Assembly (NCBI RefSeq): GCF_000340215.1 | Contig: NW_006921540.1 | Coordinates: 3,037,486-3,101,485, forward strand | Direction of reading: 5' to 3' | DNA from: Pseudocercospora fijiensis CIRAD86 | Taxonomy: Eukaryota > Ascomycota > Dothideomycetes > Mycosphaerellales > Mycosphaerellaceae | DNA: 64,000 nt | Shown: one piece after another, positions 37,731-48,808 of the stretch | How the letters are laid out: the number at the start of each line of letters is the position of its first letter | Numbering within the stretch: position 1 is the stretch's first letter | Program-made: the position numbers and the translations under genes | The notes under the pieces: generated by a model | What the model was told of the DNA's origin: nothing | The model's database searches: none | What the model saw: only the letters and a program-made list of their open reading frames with translations

Positions 37731-38797
37731 GCCACTAGGTGTCTGTGCCGCCGTCAATCCATTCAACGCTCCGGTGCCCACTATGATCTTGAAATGCATT
37801 CCAGCCCTCGCAACCGGCAACGTGATTATCGTCAAACCCTCGGAGAAAACTCCACTTGGCAGTCTGGCACTTGCTCCCTTATTTGAGAAAGCAGGAATTC
37901 CCAAAGGAGTCGTACAAGTCATCACTGGAGCAGGAGAGACAGGCGCCCTCCTAGCTAGCCACATGAGGATTCGGAAGATCAGTTTCACTGGCAGCGTACC
38001 AACGGGGAAAAAGATCCAAGAGGCGGCGGCCAAAAGCAATCTCAAACGTGTGACGCTCGAGCTCGGAGGCAAGTCGCCGGCGGTGGTCTTCGATGATGCA
38101 AATCTAGACAATGCTTTGACTTGGACTGTCAATGCGATCTTGGCAAGATCAGGCCAGGTCTGTGTAGCTGCTACTCGAGTCTACGTACAGTCGTCGATCG
38201 CGCAAGCTTTCGTCGACAAGTACAGCGAAAAGATGAAAGCCGCTGTCAGTGATCTCGGCGATTATTAGGACAACACGATCAAAATTGGCCCTCTTGTCGA
38301 TTAGAGTCAATTCGAGAAGGTGAAGGCTATAGTTGAGAGAGGCAAAGAGGAAGCTTAGCTTGTAGTCGGAGGGGTTCAGCATGGCGATACCGGCTGCTAC
38401 ATGGAACCTACTCTCTTCTTGAACCCCAGGGCTGACGCCGACATTTACAAGAACGAGATCTTTGGGCCCGTGGCTGTCATCAAGACTTTCGAGACGGAAG
38501 AGGAGGTGCTCAAGATGGCTAACGACACCGAGTATGGGCTGATGTCTGGCGTTTTTACGAAGGATATCGGTCGTGCGCTGCGCATGGCTAAAGGTTTGGA
38601 CAGTGGCGTGGTGGGCGTCAATTGTGTCAGCTATGTGAGCATATCGATGATCTTGAACTGTGTTCTTTCGTGCTGACAGACTACAGATGAATATGCAAGT
38701 ACCCTTTGGAGGCCGCAAACAGAGCGGCATCGGCAGAGAGTTTGGCGAATACGCATTGCGGGCCTACACTGAGCCCAAGACGATCTTGATAAAGTGA
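37731..38797 (+). pseudogene. aldehyde dehydrogenase, 3' part (interrupted, RIP-hit)
   Basis: Continues the gene begun at 25,406: LGVCAAVNPFNAPVP, KPSEKTPLGSLALAP, FTGSVPTGK, catalytic Glu in LELGGKSP, catalytic Cys in GQVCVAATR, and EIFGPVAVIKTFETEEE. An intron lies at 38,635-38,686 (GTGAGC..CTACAG). The last exon gives [20 protein letters not shown] and stops at TGA 38,795-38,797. Beyond the insertion this half has three in-frame TAG codons (38,266, 38,302, 38,356) where Trp, Trp and Gln fit, all RIP-type transitions. The protein would have oxidised an aldehyde to its acid with NAD(P); the substrate is unknown. Dead gene. Confidence 0.92.
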
Positions 38798-38980
38798 GTC
38801 CTTGACTCACTTCCCTTTGCAAAAGATCGAGACTGACGCACAAGCAGCATGAACGCTTGAAGCTCTTCGCGTCCGTATGCGAAGTGCACAACACAAGCAA
38901 GACTCGTAAAACAGATGATTCGATTGGTCTTTAAGTGCTGTCAATGCAAGCTAGATACTGTATCAGATGACTGCTTCTGC

Positions 38981-40347
38981 TTAATACGACCTGGGCAGAC
39001 CCAGCACTCTTTCGCCGATGTAATTCAGTATCATCTCCCTGCTGACAGGTGCTAGTCTGGGTAGCATTGCCTCTCTAAAGTACCTTTCGACATGATACTC
39101 CTTAGCATATCCCATTCCTCCATGTGTCAAGACCGCTCTCTCTGCAGCTTCGTATGAAGCATCGGCTGCCAAATACTTGCATGCATTGGCATATTCCCCA
39201 GTACTATGTCCAGCATCATACATCCGCGCCGCTTGGTAGACCATCAATCTGGCAGCTTCAACCTTCATCCACGAATCGGCCAAAGGATGTTGTATCCCCT
39301 GGTTCTTCCCTATCGGACGACCAAATACTACGCGATCCTTGGCGTACAAAGCAGCCTTTCGAAGAGCCACGAATCCCAGACCCAGCGCTTCTGCTCCGAT
39401 CAGGATCCGTTCGGCATTCATCCCGTGCATAATCAACTTGAACCCTTCCCCCTCTTCACCGATCAGATCTTCAGCCGGCACCTGCCAGTCTTCGAAGAAA
39501 ATCACATTACTATCCACCGCAGCTCGTCCCATCTTTTCAATCTCCGTCACCTGAACCACCGAACGATCCAAATCCGTATAAAACAGCGAAAGCCCTTGCG
39601 TCGGCTTCTTAACTTCCTCGAGCGGAGTCGTCCGTACCAGAAGCAAAATCTTCTGCGCAGTCTGCGCCGTCGACGTCCAAATCTTCGATCCACTCACGGA
39701 ATAAAACTTCCCCTCGGAATTCTTGATCGCGAGAGATTGCAGCTTCAGCGTATCCAGTCCCGTGTTCGGTTCCGTGACGCCAAAACACGCCCTCTCCTCT
39801 CCCGCGATCAGTGGGATTAACCACCTCTTCTTCTGCTCCTCGGTCGCAAACTTCACCACCGGTTCCAGACCGAATATATTCATATGGACCGACGACGCCG
39901 CCGCCATACCTCCTCCGGATTCGGAAAGCGTTTGCATCATTACCGCTGCCTCTGAGATTCCCAATGCCGAGCCGCCGTACTCTTCCGGCATGCAGATTCC
40001 TAGCCATCCGTTCCGCGCCAGGTCGCTGTGGAGGTCTAAAGAGAATTTGTGGTTGATGTCCAGATCTTTCCAGTATTCGTCGTCGTATTTTGATGCGATT
40101 TTGGAGATTGCTGAGCGCACTGTTTGTTGGGATTCTGTCCAGTCTACGTTGTAGGATTGGAGGAATTCGGTGGCTGGGGCGTGGATGGATCTTCGTGTTC
40201 CTGAGAAGGCTGGCCGACTTGATGAAATGTTGGATTGCCTTGATGTCGAGAATCCGATGCCGCTACGAGGAGCTCGTCTCTGCGATAAATGAGCTTCGTT
40301 CTCATTGCGTACAGTTGACTTACGAGATTTTTTATCACCGAAGCCAT
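38981..40347 (-). CDS. mitochondrial acyl-CoA dehydrogenase
   Basis: A FAD enzyme that oxidises an acyl-CoA to the 2-enoyl-CoA in the mitochondrial matrix. Two exons: ATG 40,347 with an 8-codon first exon (MASVIKNL), a 44-bp intron 40,280-40,323 (GTAAGT..CGCAG), then 40,279-38,981; 440 residues. The spliced start gives a basic presequence (MASVIKNLRRAPRSGIGFST), whereas the unspliced frame has no ATG. Domains: N-terminal helical part (55-170), beta domain with CFGVTEPNTGLDT, and C-terminal domain with FGRPIGKNQGIQH and HGGMGYAKEYHVERYFREAM. The MCAD-type catalytic Glu near the C-terminus is absent; Glu in NAERILIG stands where isovaleryl-CoA dehydrogenase has its base. It is convergent with ALDH and divergent from the carrier. 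The exact acyl substrate is not determined. Confidence 0.88.
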
Positions 40348-40845
40348 GATGGGAGAGACTGGATGTAACACTCACGGAGCCTCTGCAGCTCTAGAGCAGT
40401 GACTAAGGAATGACTTCGATCACGATGTTTCACGAGGTATCACAGTCGCCAATTGAGATCTATGGCGATCAATCATTTGCTGCTGGGAATGTAATGGTCG
40501 ACAAATTAATGATATCGATAAATGTGCAACTAGCTGACCTCACATCGGCAGTGATTGGATTCCGCCTTTCACGTCTTGCGATCAAGCCAAGTAATAATTG
40601 TGTCGTTGCTTGACAATGAACATTGATGGTGTAGGAGAAAGGACGACCCGGAAACAATCGGTTATAAAGGATCTACTACCCCGGTTTCTACCCAGCCTCC
40701 TCCATTCTGCCCTGCACCCCGCTACTGCGCCGATGCCGCCAACTTCACTCTGGACTCTCATCCCTCGGCTACACATCGAACTCAATCCTTTGTCAGTGCC
40801 TGTCTGATATAGGCAAAATGGCAGCTGCAGGATGTCTACCCTTCA
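40348..40845. promoter_or_regulatory. divergent promoter between acyl-CoA dehydrogenase and carrier
   Basis: About 500 bp between two head-to-head genes of related mitochondrial function. A TATAAA box at 40,663-40,668 lies 178 bp before the carrier ATG. Shared control of both genes is plausible but not shown. Confidence 0.5.
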
Positions 40846-41884
40846 ATGTCAAAAGCAGGCTCAAACGAGGCTGAGTCCTCAGGGACGCAGGTCGTAAAAG
40901 CTCAGGAAGCCCCAAAGTCTACATTGGGGAAAATATGGACTCAACTACAGCCATTCGTAATTGGCGGAGGCTCAGGAATGATAGCTACATGTTGCATTCA
41001 GCCAGCTGATATGGTCAAGGTCGGTATCATAGAAAACGACCCCCGTCCTGATTGAAGTCCATACTCATCTCCGGCATCAGGTACGATTACAACTGCTTGG
41101 GGAGGGCAGTGCAGGGAAAGGCCAAACACCGTTCGCAGTGGCGAGGCAAATCATTCGCGATGGAAGATTTCTCGACCTGTACGATGGATTATCCGCAGGC
41201 CTCTTGCGACAGGCGACTTATGCTACCATGCGACTTGGATTCTTCGATCGATTCCAAACCTTCTTTGTCGTCAGAGCCGAAGCGAAGGGGACTACAATCG
41301 GCTTCCGTGAACGAGCAGCTGCCTCTTTGAGTGCTGGAGGTCTCGCCGCTGCCATCGCCAACCCAGCTGAGGTAGCTCTCATTCGACTCCAGAGCGATGG
41401 CATGAAGCCGAAAGCAGAACGGGCCAACTACAAGTCGGTAGTTGATGCGCTTGTTCGGATTGCTAGGAATGAAGGTGTCTTCGCTTTATGGCAGGGATCC
41501 TATCCCACAACCATCAGAGCTATGTCGACGAACTTTGGTCAACTGGCATTCTTTTCGGAATCGAAGGCGCAGCTGAAAAAGCGGACATCGCTCTCTGATC
41601 GAAAGGTCAGCCTCGGCGCATCAGCCATCGCCGGATTCTTTACAGCGTTTTTCAGTCTCCCTTTCGATTTTGTCAAGACACGGTTACAGAGGGGCGGATC
41701 TGCTTACAAAGGTGTCTTCGATTGTGCGGTCAAGGTTGCACAGACGGAAGGTCTGTTGCGCTTTTACCGCGGGTTTGGCACGTATTTCGTCCGAATTGCT
41801 CCACACACTATGATCACGCTGGTCGTCGCAGACTATGTGACAGCTCTTGTGAAGAAGGCCGAAGAGAAGGTTAACGAAGAGTAG
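40846..41884 (+). CDS. mitochondrial 2-oxoglutarate/malate-type carrier
   Basis: A six-helix inner-membrane exchanger of the SLC25 family, 325 residues in two exons (40,846-41,019 and 41,081-41,884). The 61-bp intron splits the first signature, which reads PADMVK joined to VRLQLLGEG. The three carrier repeats carry PADMVKVRLQ, PAEVALIRLQSDG and PFDFVKTRLQRGG. YDGLSAGLLRQATYATMRLG and PAEVALIR are characteristic of the oxoglutarate/dicarboxylate subgroup. The start at 40,846 is the first ATG in frame; the ATGs at 40,818 and 40,833 are out of frame. It may supply or export dicarboxylates for the neighbouring matrix enzymes (inference from context). Confidence 0.88.
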
Positions 41885-42237
41885 GATTGTGCCCAAAATG
41901 GTGATCTGGCGCCTCAGGATAGAGGAGTGGCAACGATTCAAATCGAGTGGGAAGCTGCTAGCAAACAGCAGAATACGGAGCCCTGCAAGCCGCGGTCCAT
42001 TCGCTTGACTAGGTGGAAAGAATCCTAGTTGTTGACGAACAATGCTCGACAAGAAGCGACTCGGGCAACTCGACATGAAGCATAGATTTGCTTGCATATT
42101 GAAGGGCCGTAATCAAAGTGGAGTGAACGATCTTCGCCTCGGTAATATTAATGGAGGTCGCAACCGAGCGGAGTGCCACCACCCTTTGTACTCACCAGCA
42201 ACACCTCTGATCATCGAAAGACAATCATCACCACAAG
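41885..42237. other. intergenic, no gene seen
   Basis: Ordinary composition; carrier 3' end and promoter of the next plus-strand gene. Confidence 0.5.
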
Positions 42238-43253
42238 ATGTCTCGTGAGCAAGACTACCAATTTCCAGACCTTCTCACAACATTTCCGTCCGCATTCGTA
42301 GCGCACGTCCAACTCAATAGACCCAAGCAATACAATTCCTTCAGCCCAGAGTAAGTGCACGGAGGTTTGAAGTCGATATACATCCTCTCCTGACTGTTGT
42401 GTACAGCGTCTTCCATAGTTTAGCATTAGTATTCGATAAGCTCAGTATCGACGAGAATGTCCGAGTGATCTTGATATCTGGCGTTGGTCCGCATTTCTCG
42501 GCAGGACTGGATGTAAGATCTCACGTAAAACATAAGAATAGTAATACATGTGATGCTGATTTATCCTCTAGGTCAAAACAGCATCATCTGGCGGCCCAGT
42601 ATCGCAATCATCAAAGACGAGTGACATCGCTCGCCGGACATGGAAAGTCCGAAGACATATGTATGATTATCAGAATGGCATGAATGCGATCGAGCGATGC
42701 GAAAAGCGTACGTCTACGCCTCCGAAATGAACGAGCATGCACTGACAGTGTGTGTCAAGCGGTCATATTTCTCGCCCACGGAGTGACCTTTGGCGCCGCC
42801 ATCGATCTCGCTGTCGCCGCTGATATTCGATACTGCGCCCAAGGCGTGCGATTCTCAATCAAAGAAGTCGACGTCGGGTTAGCAGCAGATGTCGGCACTC
42901 TTTCAAGACTGCCGAAAATCGGGGTTTCGTATTCCTGGGCGAAAGAGGTCGTCTACACGGCTCGAGAGTTCGGCGCTGAAGAGGCTGAAAAGGTCGGGTT
43001 GGTGTCGCGGGTTGTCGAGAGCAAAGAACAGCTTTTGGAGAAGGGTCTGGAGCTTGCTCACTTCATTGCGACGAAGAGTCCTGTTGCTGTTCAGAGCTCC
43101 AAGGCTTTGTTGGACTTTAGTCGGGATAGACCGGTTGAGGATGGGCTTAAATATACTGCGGCTTGGAATGCTGCTATGGTGCAGTCGGAGGATGTGAAGA
43201 AAGCGATGATGAGTGGGATCAGGAAGACTAAGCCGACGTTCGAGAAACTTTGA
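42238..43253 (+). CDS. enoyl-CoA hydratase/isomerase, dienoyl-CoA isomerase-like
   Basis: A crotonase-fold protein of 282 residues from four exons: 42,238-42,350, 42,407-42,512, 42,572-42,707 and 42,760-43,253. Introns are 52-59 bp with GTAAGT, GTAAGA and GTACGT donors, and the joined lengths keep frame. Visible motifs: QLNRPKQYNSFSPD, the CoA/oxyanion segment GPHFSAGLDVK, AHGVTFGAAIDLAVAADIRY, and FSIKEVDVGLAADVGTLSRL. The last, with Asp/Glu-rich EVD.GLAAD, is typical of delta3,5-delta2,4-dienoyl-CoA isomerases (ECH1/DCI1-like), which rearrange dienoyl-CoA during oxidation of unsaturated fatty acids. The C-terminus FEKL is not a standard peroxisomal signal. A related hydratase activity cannot be excluded. 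Confidence 0.85.
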
Positions 43254-44141
43254 GATGACTTTTAGAAGATCGGGGAATGAAGACAGTGTCTAGCATTGAT
43301 GATGTCGGTATGCTGGATAGGGCAATGCCGAAGCACGGAGACCAGTTTCTGATCCATGCGTGTTGACAACAACAACAACGATGCTGTATCTTCCAGATAT
43401 CGCATGGAATGCGCCATGCCCACTGCTCAGGGATCATCCCACCATATGTCACACCGGACGAATCCTCGAGGACGACTTCCCAAGGCGTATTGCGCGAGAC
43501 CATTCCTGCCAGCCGCCAATTGCGTTCACGAGCAGCATCTTTGAGCAGCGCACCGAGCCTGTGCGTTGGATTTCGAGTCAGTAGGCCTGGGAGAAAGAGC
43601 ATGAAAGTACTGGGTGGAGGTATGCGCCTGAGAGTTCATGAAAAGAGCATGGCGGCACGAAACTCTTGGAGCTGTACTTCAGATCAATGCCACTCTCGTG
43701 CGTGTGGTGTAGCGATGCGCAGGCTGCATCATTGTACCTGGAAGTCAGAGCCAGGAAATAGCAACAGGCCAGAGCAAGAGAGCACCCAAGCAGGTGTTGT
43801 GGTAGGACAGGACGTCGACTGAATCTCTGTGTGCCAGTATGAGTCGTACGTAGACTCCGTGAACTGAATGCACTCCGGCGAGTTCAGTCTCATTATTCCA
43901 CCCTCTCACTCCCTCAACGTACAATGCCATCGTCACTCCATCGGGCATCTAGACCACGACTCGACTCATGGTATACCTCTGACTCGTCTCAAACTCAATC
44001 CTCACTACGTCACCGCGGTCCCCCACACATATTCTATGCAGGTCCCAGAACAACCACACTGCTACTACAGTACCACCCACCCTCCATTCCTTGTCCCCTT
44101 TGCATAATATCACAACTCCAATCTCCCCCATCCCTCCCAAC
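43254..44141. other. intergenic, no gene seen
   Basis: About 890 bp with several short chance frames but no protein-like sequence. A small ACA/ACAAC run lies near 43,366-43,380. Presumed promoter of the SDR gene at its right end. Confidence 0.45.
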
Positions 44142-44953
44142 ATGGCCGAAGTGAAAAAAGCCCTCGTGGTCTTCGGCTCGGGCCCAGGAATCGGCCGCAA
44201 CGTCGCCGCCGTCTTCGCCGAAGGCGGCTTCTCCAAGATCATCCTGTTATCTCGCGACAAAGCGCGCTTATCCGAAGATGTGAAGTTCGTGCAAGCAGCG
44301 GCTGAGGCGAAGGAGGTGAAACCTAGTGTCGATGGATTACCGATTGATCTTGCGGATATGGGGAAAGTGAGGGAGACGTTGACGAATTTGGATATGTTGT
44401 TGGCGAGGTATAGATTGGAGGCTGTGTTGTACAATGCGGCGAGGGTGGGGAAGAGTCAAGTTTTTGAGTTTTCCGCCGTGGATATGGAGACGGATTATCG
44501 GGTGAGATGGGAGATGATTCGAAAGATGTGTTCGTTGCATTGGGCTGACATTTCACGGGTTAGATTGCTGTTGTGAGCTTGTATATGGTCGCCGGATGGG
44601 CATTGCCACAGCTTGAGAAGATTGCTGCGAAAGATCCGGAGTCGAAACCTACACTTTTGGTGACGAGTGGTGGACTACACAAAGATCCTTTTCCGGCGTT
44701 TTTCAGTCTGGCCAATGTCAAGGCCGCGCAGTATAACCTTGTTCATTCGTTATACAAGGAGTACAAGCCGAAGAATGTCCATGTTGCGGCGATCGTTGTT
44801 GAGGGTGAAGTCAAAGATGATGCGAAGGTTACTACAGCTCGGCATATCGCGGAAGAGGCATGGAAGCTGTATGAACAACCGCAAGGCGAAGGCGATTTGG
44901 ATGTAGAGATTCAGGATCCTGAATATGCTGAGTTCATTGAGAAGAACAGTTGA
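44142..44953 (+). CDS. short-chain dehydrogenase-like protein lacking the catalytic Tyr
   Basis: A Rossmann-fold SDR-like protein of 249 residues. Exon 1 is 44,142-44,501, the intron 44,502-44,563 (GTGAGA..GGTTAG), exon 2 44,564-44,953; joined it reads METDYRIAVVSLYMVAGWAL. The nucleotide-binding motif GSGPGIGRNVA is at residues 12-22, and DLADMGKV and LYNAARVGKS follow the SDR order. At the usual YxxxK site the sequence is FFSLANVKAAQYNL: the Lys is present but the Tyr position is Leu. It may therefore be a redox-inactive or regulatory member, or use another residue. No signal or targeting sequence is evident. Substrate unknown. Confidence 0.82.
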
Positions 44954-45570
44954 TGTGTGGTGGGCGGGTTTCTGTGGAGTTTAGGGAATGACCAGTTGAT
45001 GAATTAGAAAGGCCAGGAATTAACCGGCTATATTGTACAAGACTACCTTCGAGAGCAGTGCATGGTGCATCTGGTTCCGCTCTTCTTTCTCTTTTAATTG
45101 TATCAGGGTAGGCTTCACTCGATGCGTTTGAGTCCCTGACGGTTCGCAGTCTCGTGAGCGGGCCCATCGTTGCCGGTGGTAAAGTTGAATTGCAGAGGAC
45201 AAGCTGGACTGCCGGCTTTGCAAATGGCATAACAAGCAGCAGCGTTATTAAATTCCCAGATTATTTTAGTGACTTGACGCTTGTCCAAGTCAATGAAGTG
45301 TATCTGAACGCCTCGCACGGGAGTCTCATCAACATAGAATTGCTGCTGAATCGTGGGTATACAGCTTCTTCCTTGCCTTGTAGACAGTAATGGTTTGTAG
45401 GACAATATCGTCCGCCACATATTCATGGTGTCGGCCAACGATCCAGGTTGCGTACAATTTATCATCGGTCAGATTGCGTACGATCTATCATTTGTGAAAT
45501 CGGCGAAGCTTTCGTCTTAGCTCTCGGAGACTGTCGTATCGTGAATGGTGGGCGGTAGCATGGAGCTCTA
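44954..45570. other. intergenic between convergent genes, no gene seen
   Basis: About 620 bp between the 3' ends of the SDR and the nucleotidase. Short overlapping frames on both strands show no recognisable protein. Confidence 0.45.
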
Positions 45571-46713
45571 TCATTTTGCCCACGGAATAGGACCATTGGA
45601 TTGCTCGTAGTCCTTGATTATCCGTTGTACCAGCTTCAGCAGATCAGCATGCACACTCGAGGGAGCACAGACCAGACCATGATCTGCAAGTTGTCAGTCT
45701 CTGCACACGAGTCGATTTGTCTAGCAATGCTCACTCTTTGCCATCTTTCTACCGGTAGTGAAATCGATTGGCTTTCCTTCCAGATCTGTGACCTTCCCGC
45801 CCACCTCTTCAAAGATCAAGACACCTCCAGCGTGGTCCCACATATTGCTTCTCCAGCTACCGTATCGAAAGATCCTGATCACAACATGGCTTCGACCAAG
45901 CCCTAGCGCAGCATACTTCATCAGAGACGAAAACAGGTCAGTACCAGGCCATGATGTATTGATCTCATCGGCAAGCTTTTGATGTAGAAGCGAAATGGTA
46001 GATGTGTATGTACTGCAGTCAGACCAGATCAGGCTGTCAGACTTTGCAGTGTCTCCGTGGCGTTCAAGCTTGGTAGCCGGCGCCAGCTGCCCATCGCTTC
46101 GCATCGGTCGTACCCATGCTCCTTCGCCTCTGATTGCATAAATCATGACACCAAGACCATCTTTGTCGATCTCGGTTTCCGTGATGGTGTCGGAGCTGGC
46201 AATAACATTCGGGCAGCCGATAATGCCGATTTCTTCTTTGCCATCGATGAGAAATGCACAATTGATGGCATACTGCTGTCCTTTGAGGAAGGTAGCTGTG
46301 CCATCGATAGGATCGAAGACCCACGTTCGTCCATTGCTACTGCTCTCATTCTTACCGCCCAAGTCAATCAAGTCAAGTAGTTCTTCTTTTGAAACGGGAG
46401 TAGCAAGATCGCTGGCAGAGAAGGCCGGCTTAGCCTTCTCGCACAATTGCCATATTTGCTCCAAGAGTTGGGGGCTTTGGCGTAGTTGATCCGCAGACTC
46501 TTCTCCAAGGAACTTGTCGTCCTTGAATACTCCATGTATGGCGGCTGTGAGCAAGGCTTGGCTGGCGAAGTCGCCTACAGTCACGGGTGAGAAGTCGGAC
46601 TTTGCGATTTGACCATGCTGTCCGACGGTATTCTTCTGGATGTCCTTGGTCAAGCCTGCACAGTGCTGGACCGCAGCACATGCTACATCCAGCTCCTGCT
46701 GCAGTCTGCCCAT
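45571..46713 (-). CDS. met22: 3'(2'),5'-bisphosphate nucleotidase (HAL2/MET22 type)
   Basis: A Mg-dependent, lithium-sensitive-type phosphatase that removes the 3' phosphate of PAP/PAPS, clearing the by-product of sulfate assimilation. 363 residues. Exon 1 is 46,713-45,735, intron 45,734-45,684 (GTGAGC..TTGCAG, 51 bp), exon 2 45,683-45,571; the splice restores the conserved C-terminus GRKMAK-NHGLVCAPSSVHADLL. Metal-site motifs: SPVTVGDFA (42-50), FLGEESAD (68-75), WVFDPIDGTATFLKG (131-145) and MWDHAGGVLIFEEVGG (291-306). Start ATG 46,713 (MGRLQQELDVA) fits the family; the longer in-frame start at 46,794 adds an unlikely hydrophobic leader. Full-length and apparently intact. Confidence 0.93.
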
Positions 46714-47112
46714 ATCGAAAGGAGGTGTTGTGTAGGGGAAAGAAAGAATTGAAGCAGTCCAACAAAACTTTGGCGATGATCCATCAAAGTGCAAACGGGA
46801 TTTTAAGGGTGACTAAGCAATACGTCATCAGACCTATCCTCTCACTCCTTTCGATCGTCCGACACCATCTCCTTTTGCATGTATTTCATCGGTAGAATCA
46901 TCAGGATGGCTGCGTCGCCTTTTTGCATGGCAAGCGACTACTGTCGGCGGCAAGAGTCGTCCCGTCGGCAACAAGTACGGTATGTAGAACAGGTATCCTT
47001 GGCCTCTCCGCTTCGTACCACCACACCGCTTTCCTTGCTTACTCCTTCACATACAATCAATTGTCTCGAGAAACGAAGCAGGATATCGAAGTCCCTGGTA
47101 GACGAAGCAAGT
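46714..47112. other. divergent intergenic region
   Basis: About 400 bp between the nucleotidase (minus) and a secreted-protein gene (plus); both promoters must lie here. An open frame runs through 46,879-47,112 but is not protein-like. Confidence 0.45.
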
Positions 47113-47842
47113 ATGTTGCATCTCCTGTATTCCATTCTCCTGACAACAGCCGCTTTCTCTCTCCCTGCATCTGCCGCGCAAACCTCCCCCTGGAAACGAC
47201 TAAACAACCCAACAATCAAACACACCGGCGAGAAGTCCTTCACCGTGACAGCACCGCCAGCCACAGATATCTGGAGACCGAACGTGACCGCAGACAACTT
47301 CACAGCACCCTACGTCTACCGCGTGTGCAAGACGTCGGAATTCCGGCGGATTTCTGTCACAATCAGTGCCAACTGGAAGACTCGATACGATCAAGGCGGC
47401 ATTGCCATCGTCTGGCCTGGTAAGAAGCCTTGGAAATGGCTCAAGACTGGGATCGAGTTCGAGAATGGAGCTCCTCAGCTCGGCACCGTGGCTACTTATG
47501 CTTTCTCGGACTGGAGCTTGAGTCCTGTTGTACCCAAGAAGACGACGACTTCGAGTTTTCTGGTAGAGCGAAATACTACAGAGATGTGGGCGTATAACGT
47601 TGTTAAAAACGAGAGGTATCCATTGCGGGAAGTGACTTGGGTAGGTCACCGAATCAGAAATTCATTGGCTTTCCGCTGCACTTGCTAACGAGTGATCTTC
47701 CCGACAGGCCTTCTTAGAAGATCGAGGCAAGAAGAATGCCAATATGTGGGTTGGAGTCTATGTAGCGAAGCCAACCTACACAAATGGGAAGCCCGCTCAG
47801 AACCTCACTGTGGAGTTTAAGAATTTGAGAATTGAATGCTGA
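47113..47842 (+). CDS. secreted DUF1349-like protein
   Basis: A secreted protein of 220 residues. ATG 47,113 opens a signal peptide (MLHLLYSILLTTAAFSLPAS, cleavage likely after ASA). The first exon ends at 47,640, the intron is 47,641-47,707 (GTAGGT..CGACAG), and the second exon ends at TGA 47,840-47,842. The core has YDQGGIAIVWPGKKPWKW, KTGIEFENGAPQLGTVATYA and FSDWSLSP, which resemble the concanavalin-like DUF1349 fold (regulation-of-enolase type). Several N-glycosylation sequons (NVT, NFT, NTT, NLT). Function in fungi is not established; a cell-wall or carbohydrate-binding role is only a guess. Confidence 0.8.
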
Positions 47843-48808
47843 GTTCTTTGGCGTGTCCGAAGAAGGAGAAGACTCAAATGCAGCTGTGGTAAGAATGGGT
47901 TTGATAACGGTCTTCAGGCGTGCAGCAGTCCAAAGACATCATGAACCAAATACATCTTCGGCTTTCCTGTTCCTGATCTCGAAGCGTCAACTCAAAGTCA
48001 TCCGGTCGCCGATCTGTCCAAAGTCGTGAGCCGTCATAGCTGGTCCCTCGTGTCTGCTGTCTTTTTGGGGTGTCAATAATGGTGAAGCACGAAAGGTATT
48101 GACACTGCACTCCGTAGTTCGGAAATCCTGGCCGACTGCAGAGTGCAATTGAGCAAGGCTCCCACTGCAGTCCATGCGCGGCAAAGGCTCCAAGGGTCCC
48201 TGCTAGAACTACTCCTCTGACTCCACTTTCTGACCTCATCTGCTTACCACTTCTGATCTGATGAAGAGACCTTTGAACGAACGATCTGCAGCTGAGGTAT
48301 ACAGCGCTTCGTATTTTCTCAAAGGATTCATTGAAGTTTCGCACGAATGGGCAAGACTAAAGGATCACGCGCAGTGGGAATACGAGCCGGGCTAAGCTGG
48401 AAAGAGGTGGAAGATTGCTCTTCCTCAAGCTGCGTCAAGCATTTGCCCTTGCACATGTACGCCATCGCACAGCTTCACCTCCAACCAAGCCCAGACTCGG
48501 TCTTTTGATGGAACATTGCTTGCCTCATTATTAGCCTATAAGTTCGAGCTACCTGCTAGATCGTGCAACGTACCGAGTTTACGGCTCAGCGCAAAGAAGA
48601 CACATTCCAGCGTAGTGGTAGGTGTAACCGGATGACGGCACCGGATTGCTGTTTCCATCCGCAGAGAACCAGTATATAGTGCCCGAGAAAGCGCCTTGCT
48701 GCAGCATATTCACACCTCAGATCTTGCATCTCGCAAACAGGTACCTCACTCAAGACATTGCGGATCCAGACCGCACCGCGGCATCAGACCCAAAATACAG
48801 GAACCACC
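47843..48808. other. intergenic, no gene seen; TATA box near 48,673
   Basis: About 970 bp of ordinary composition. TATATA at 48,673-48,678 is 131 bp before the next ATG and is a likely core promoter. Minus-strand frames near 47,874-48,344 are not protein-like. Confidence 0.45.

Noticed and set aside
38149..38730. Minus-strand 193-codon frame opposite ALDH
   Set aside because: Antisense shadow of the conserved ALDH exon, whose motifs are unmistakable.
39206..39820. Plus-strand 204-codon frame
   Set aside because: Antisense shadow of the acyl-CoA dehydrogenase.
45721..45735. Nucleotidase ending at the unspliced TAG (SEHC terminus)
   Set aside because: A 51-bp intron with GTGAGC and TTGCAG restores the conserved family C-terminus.
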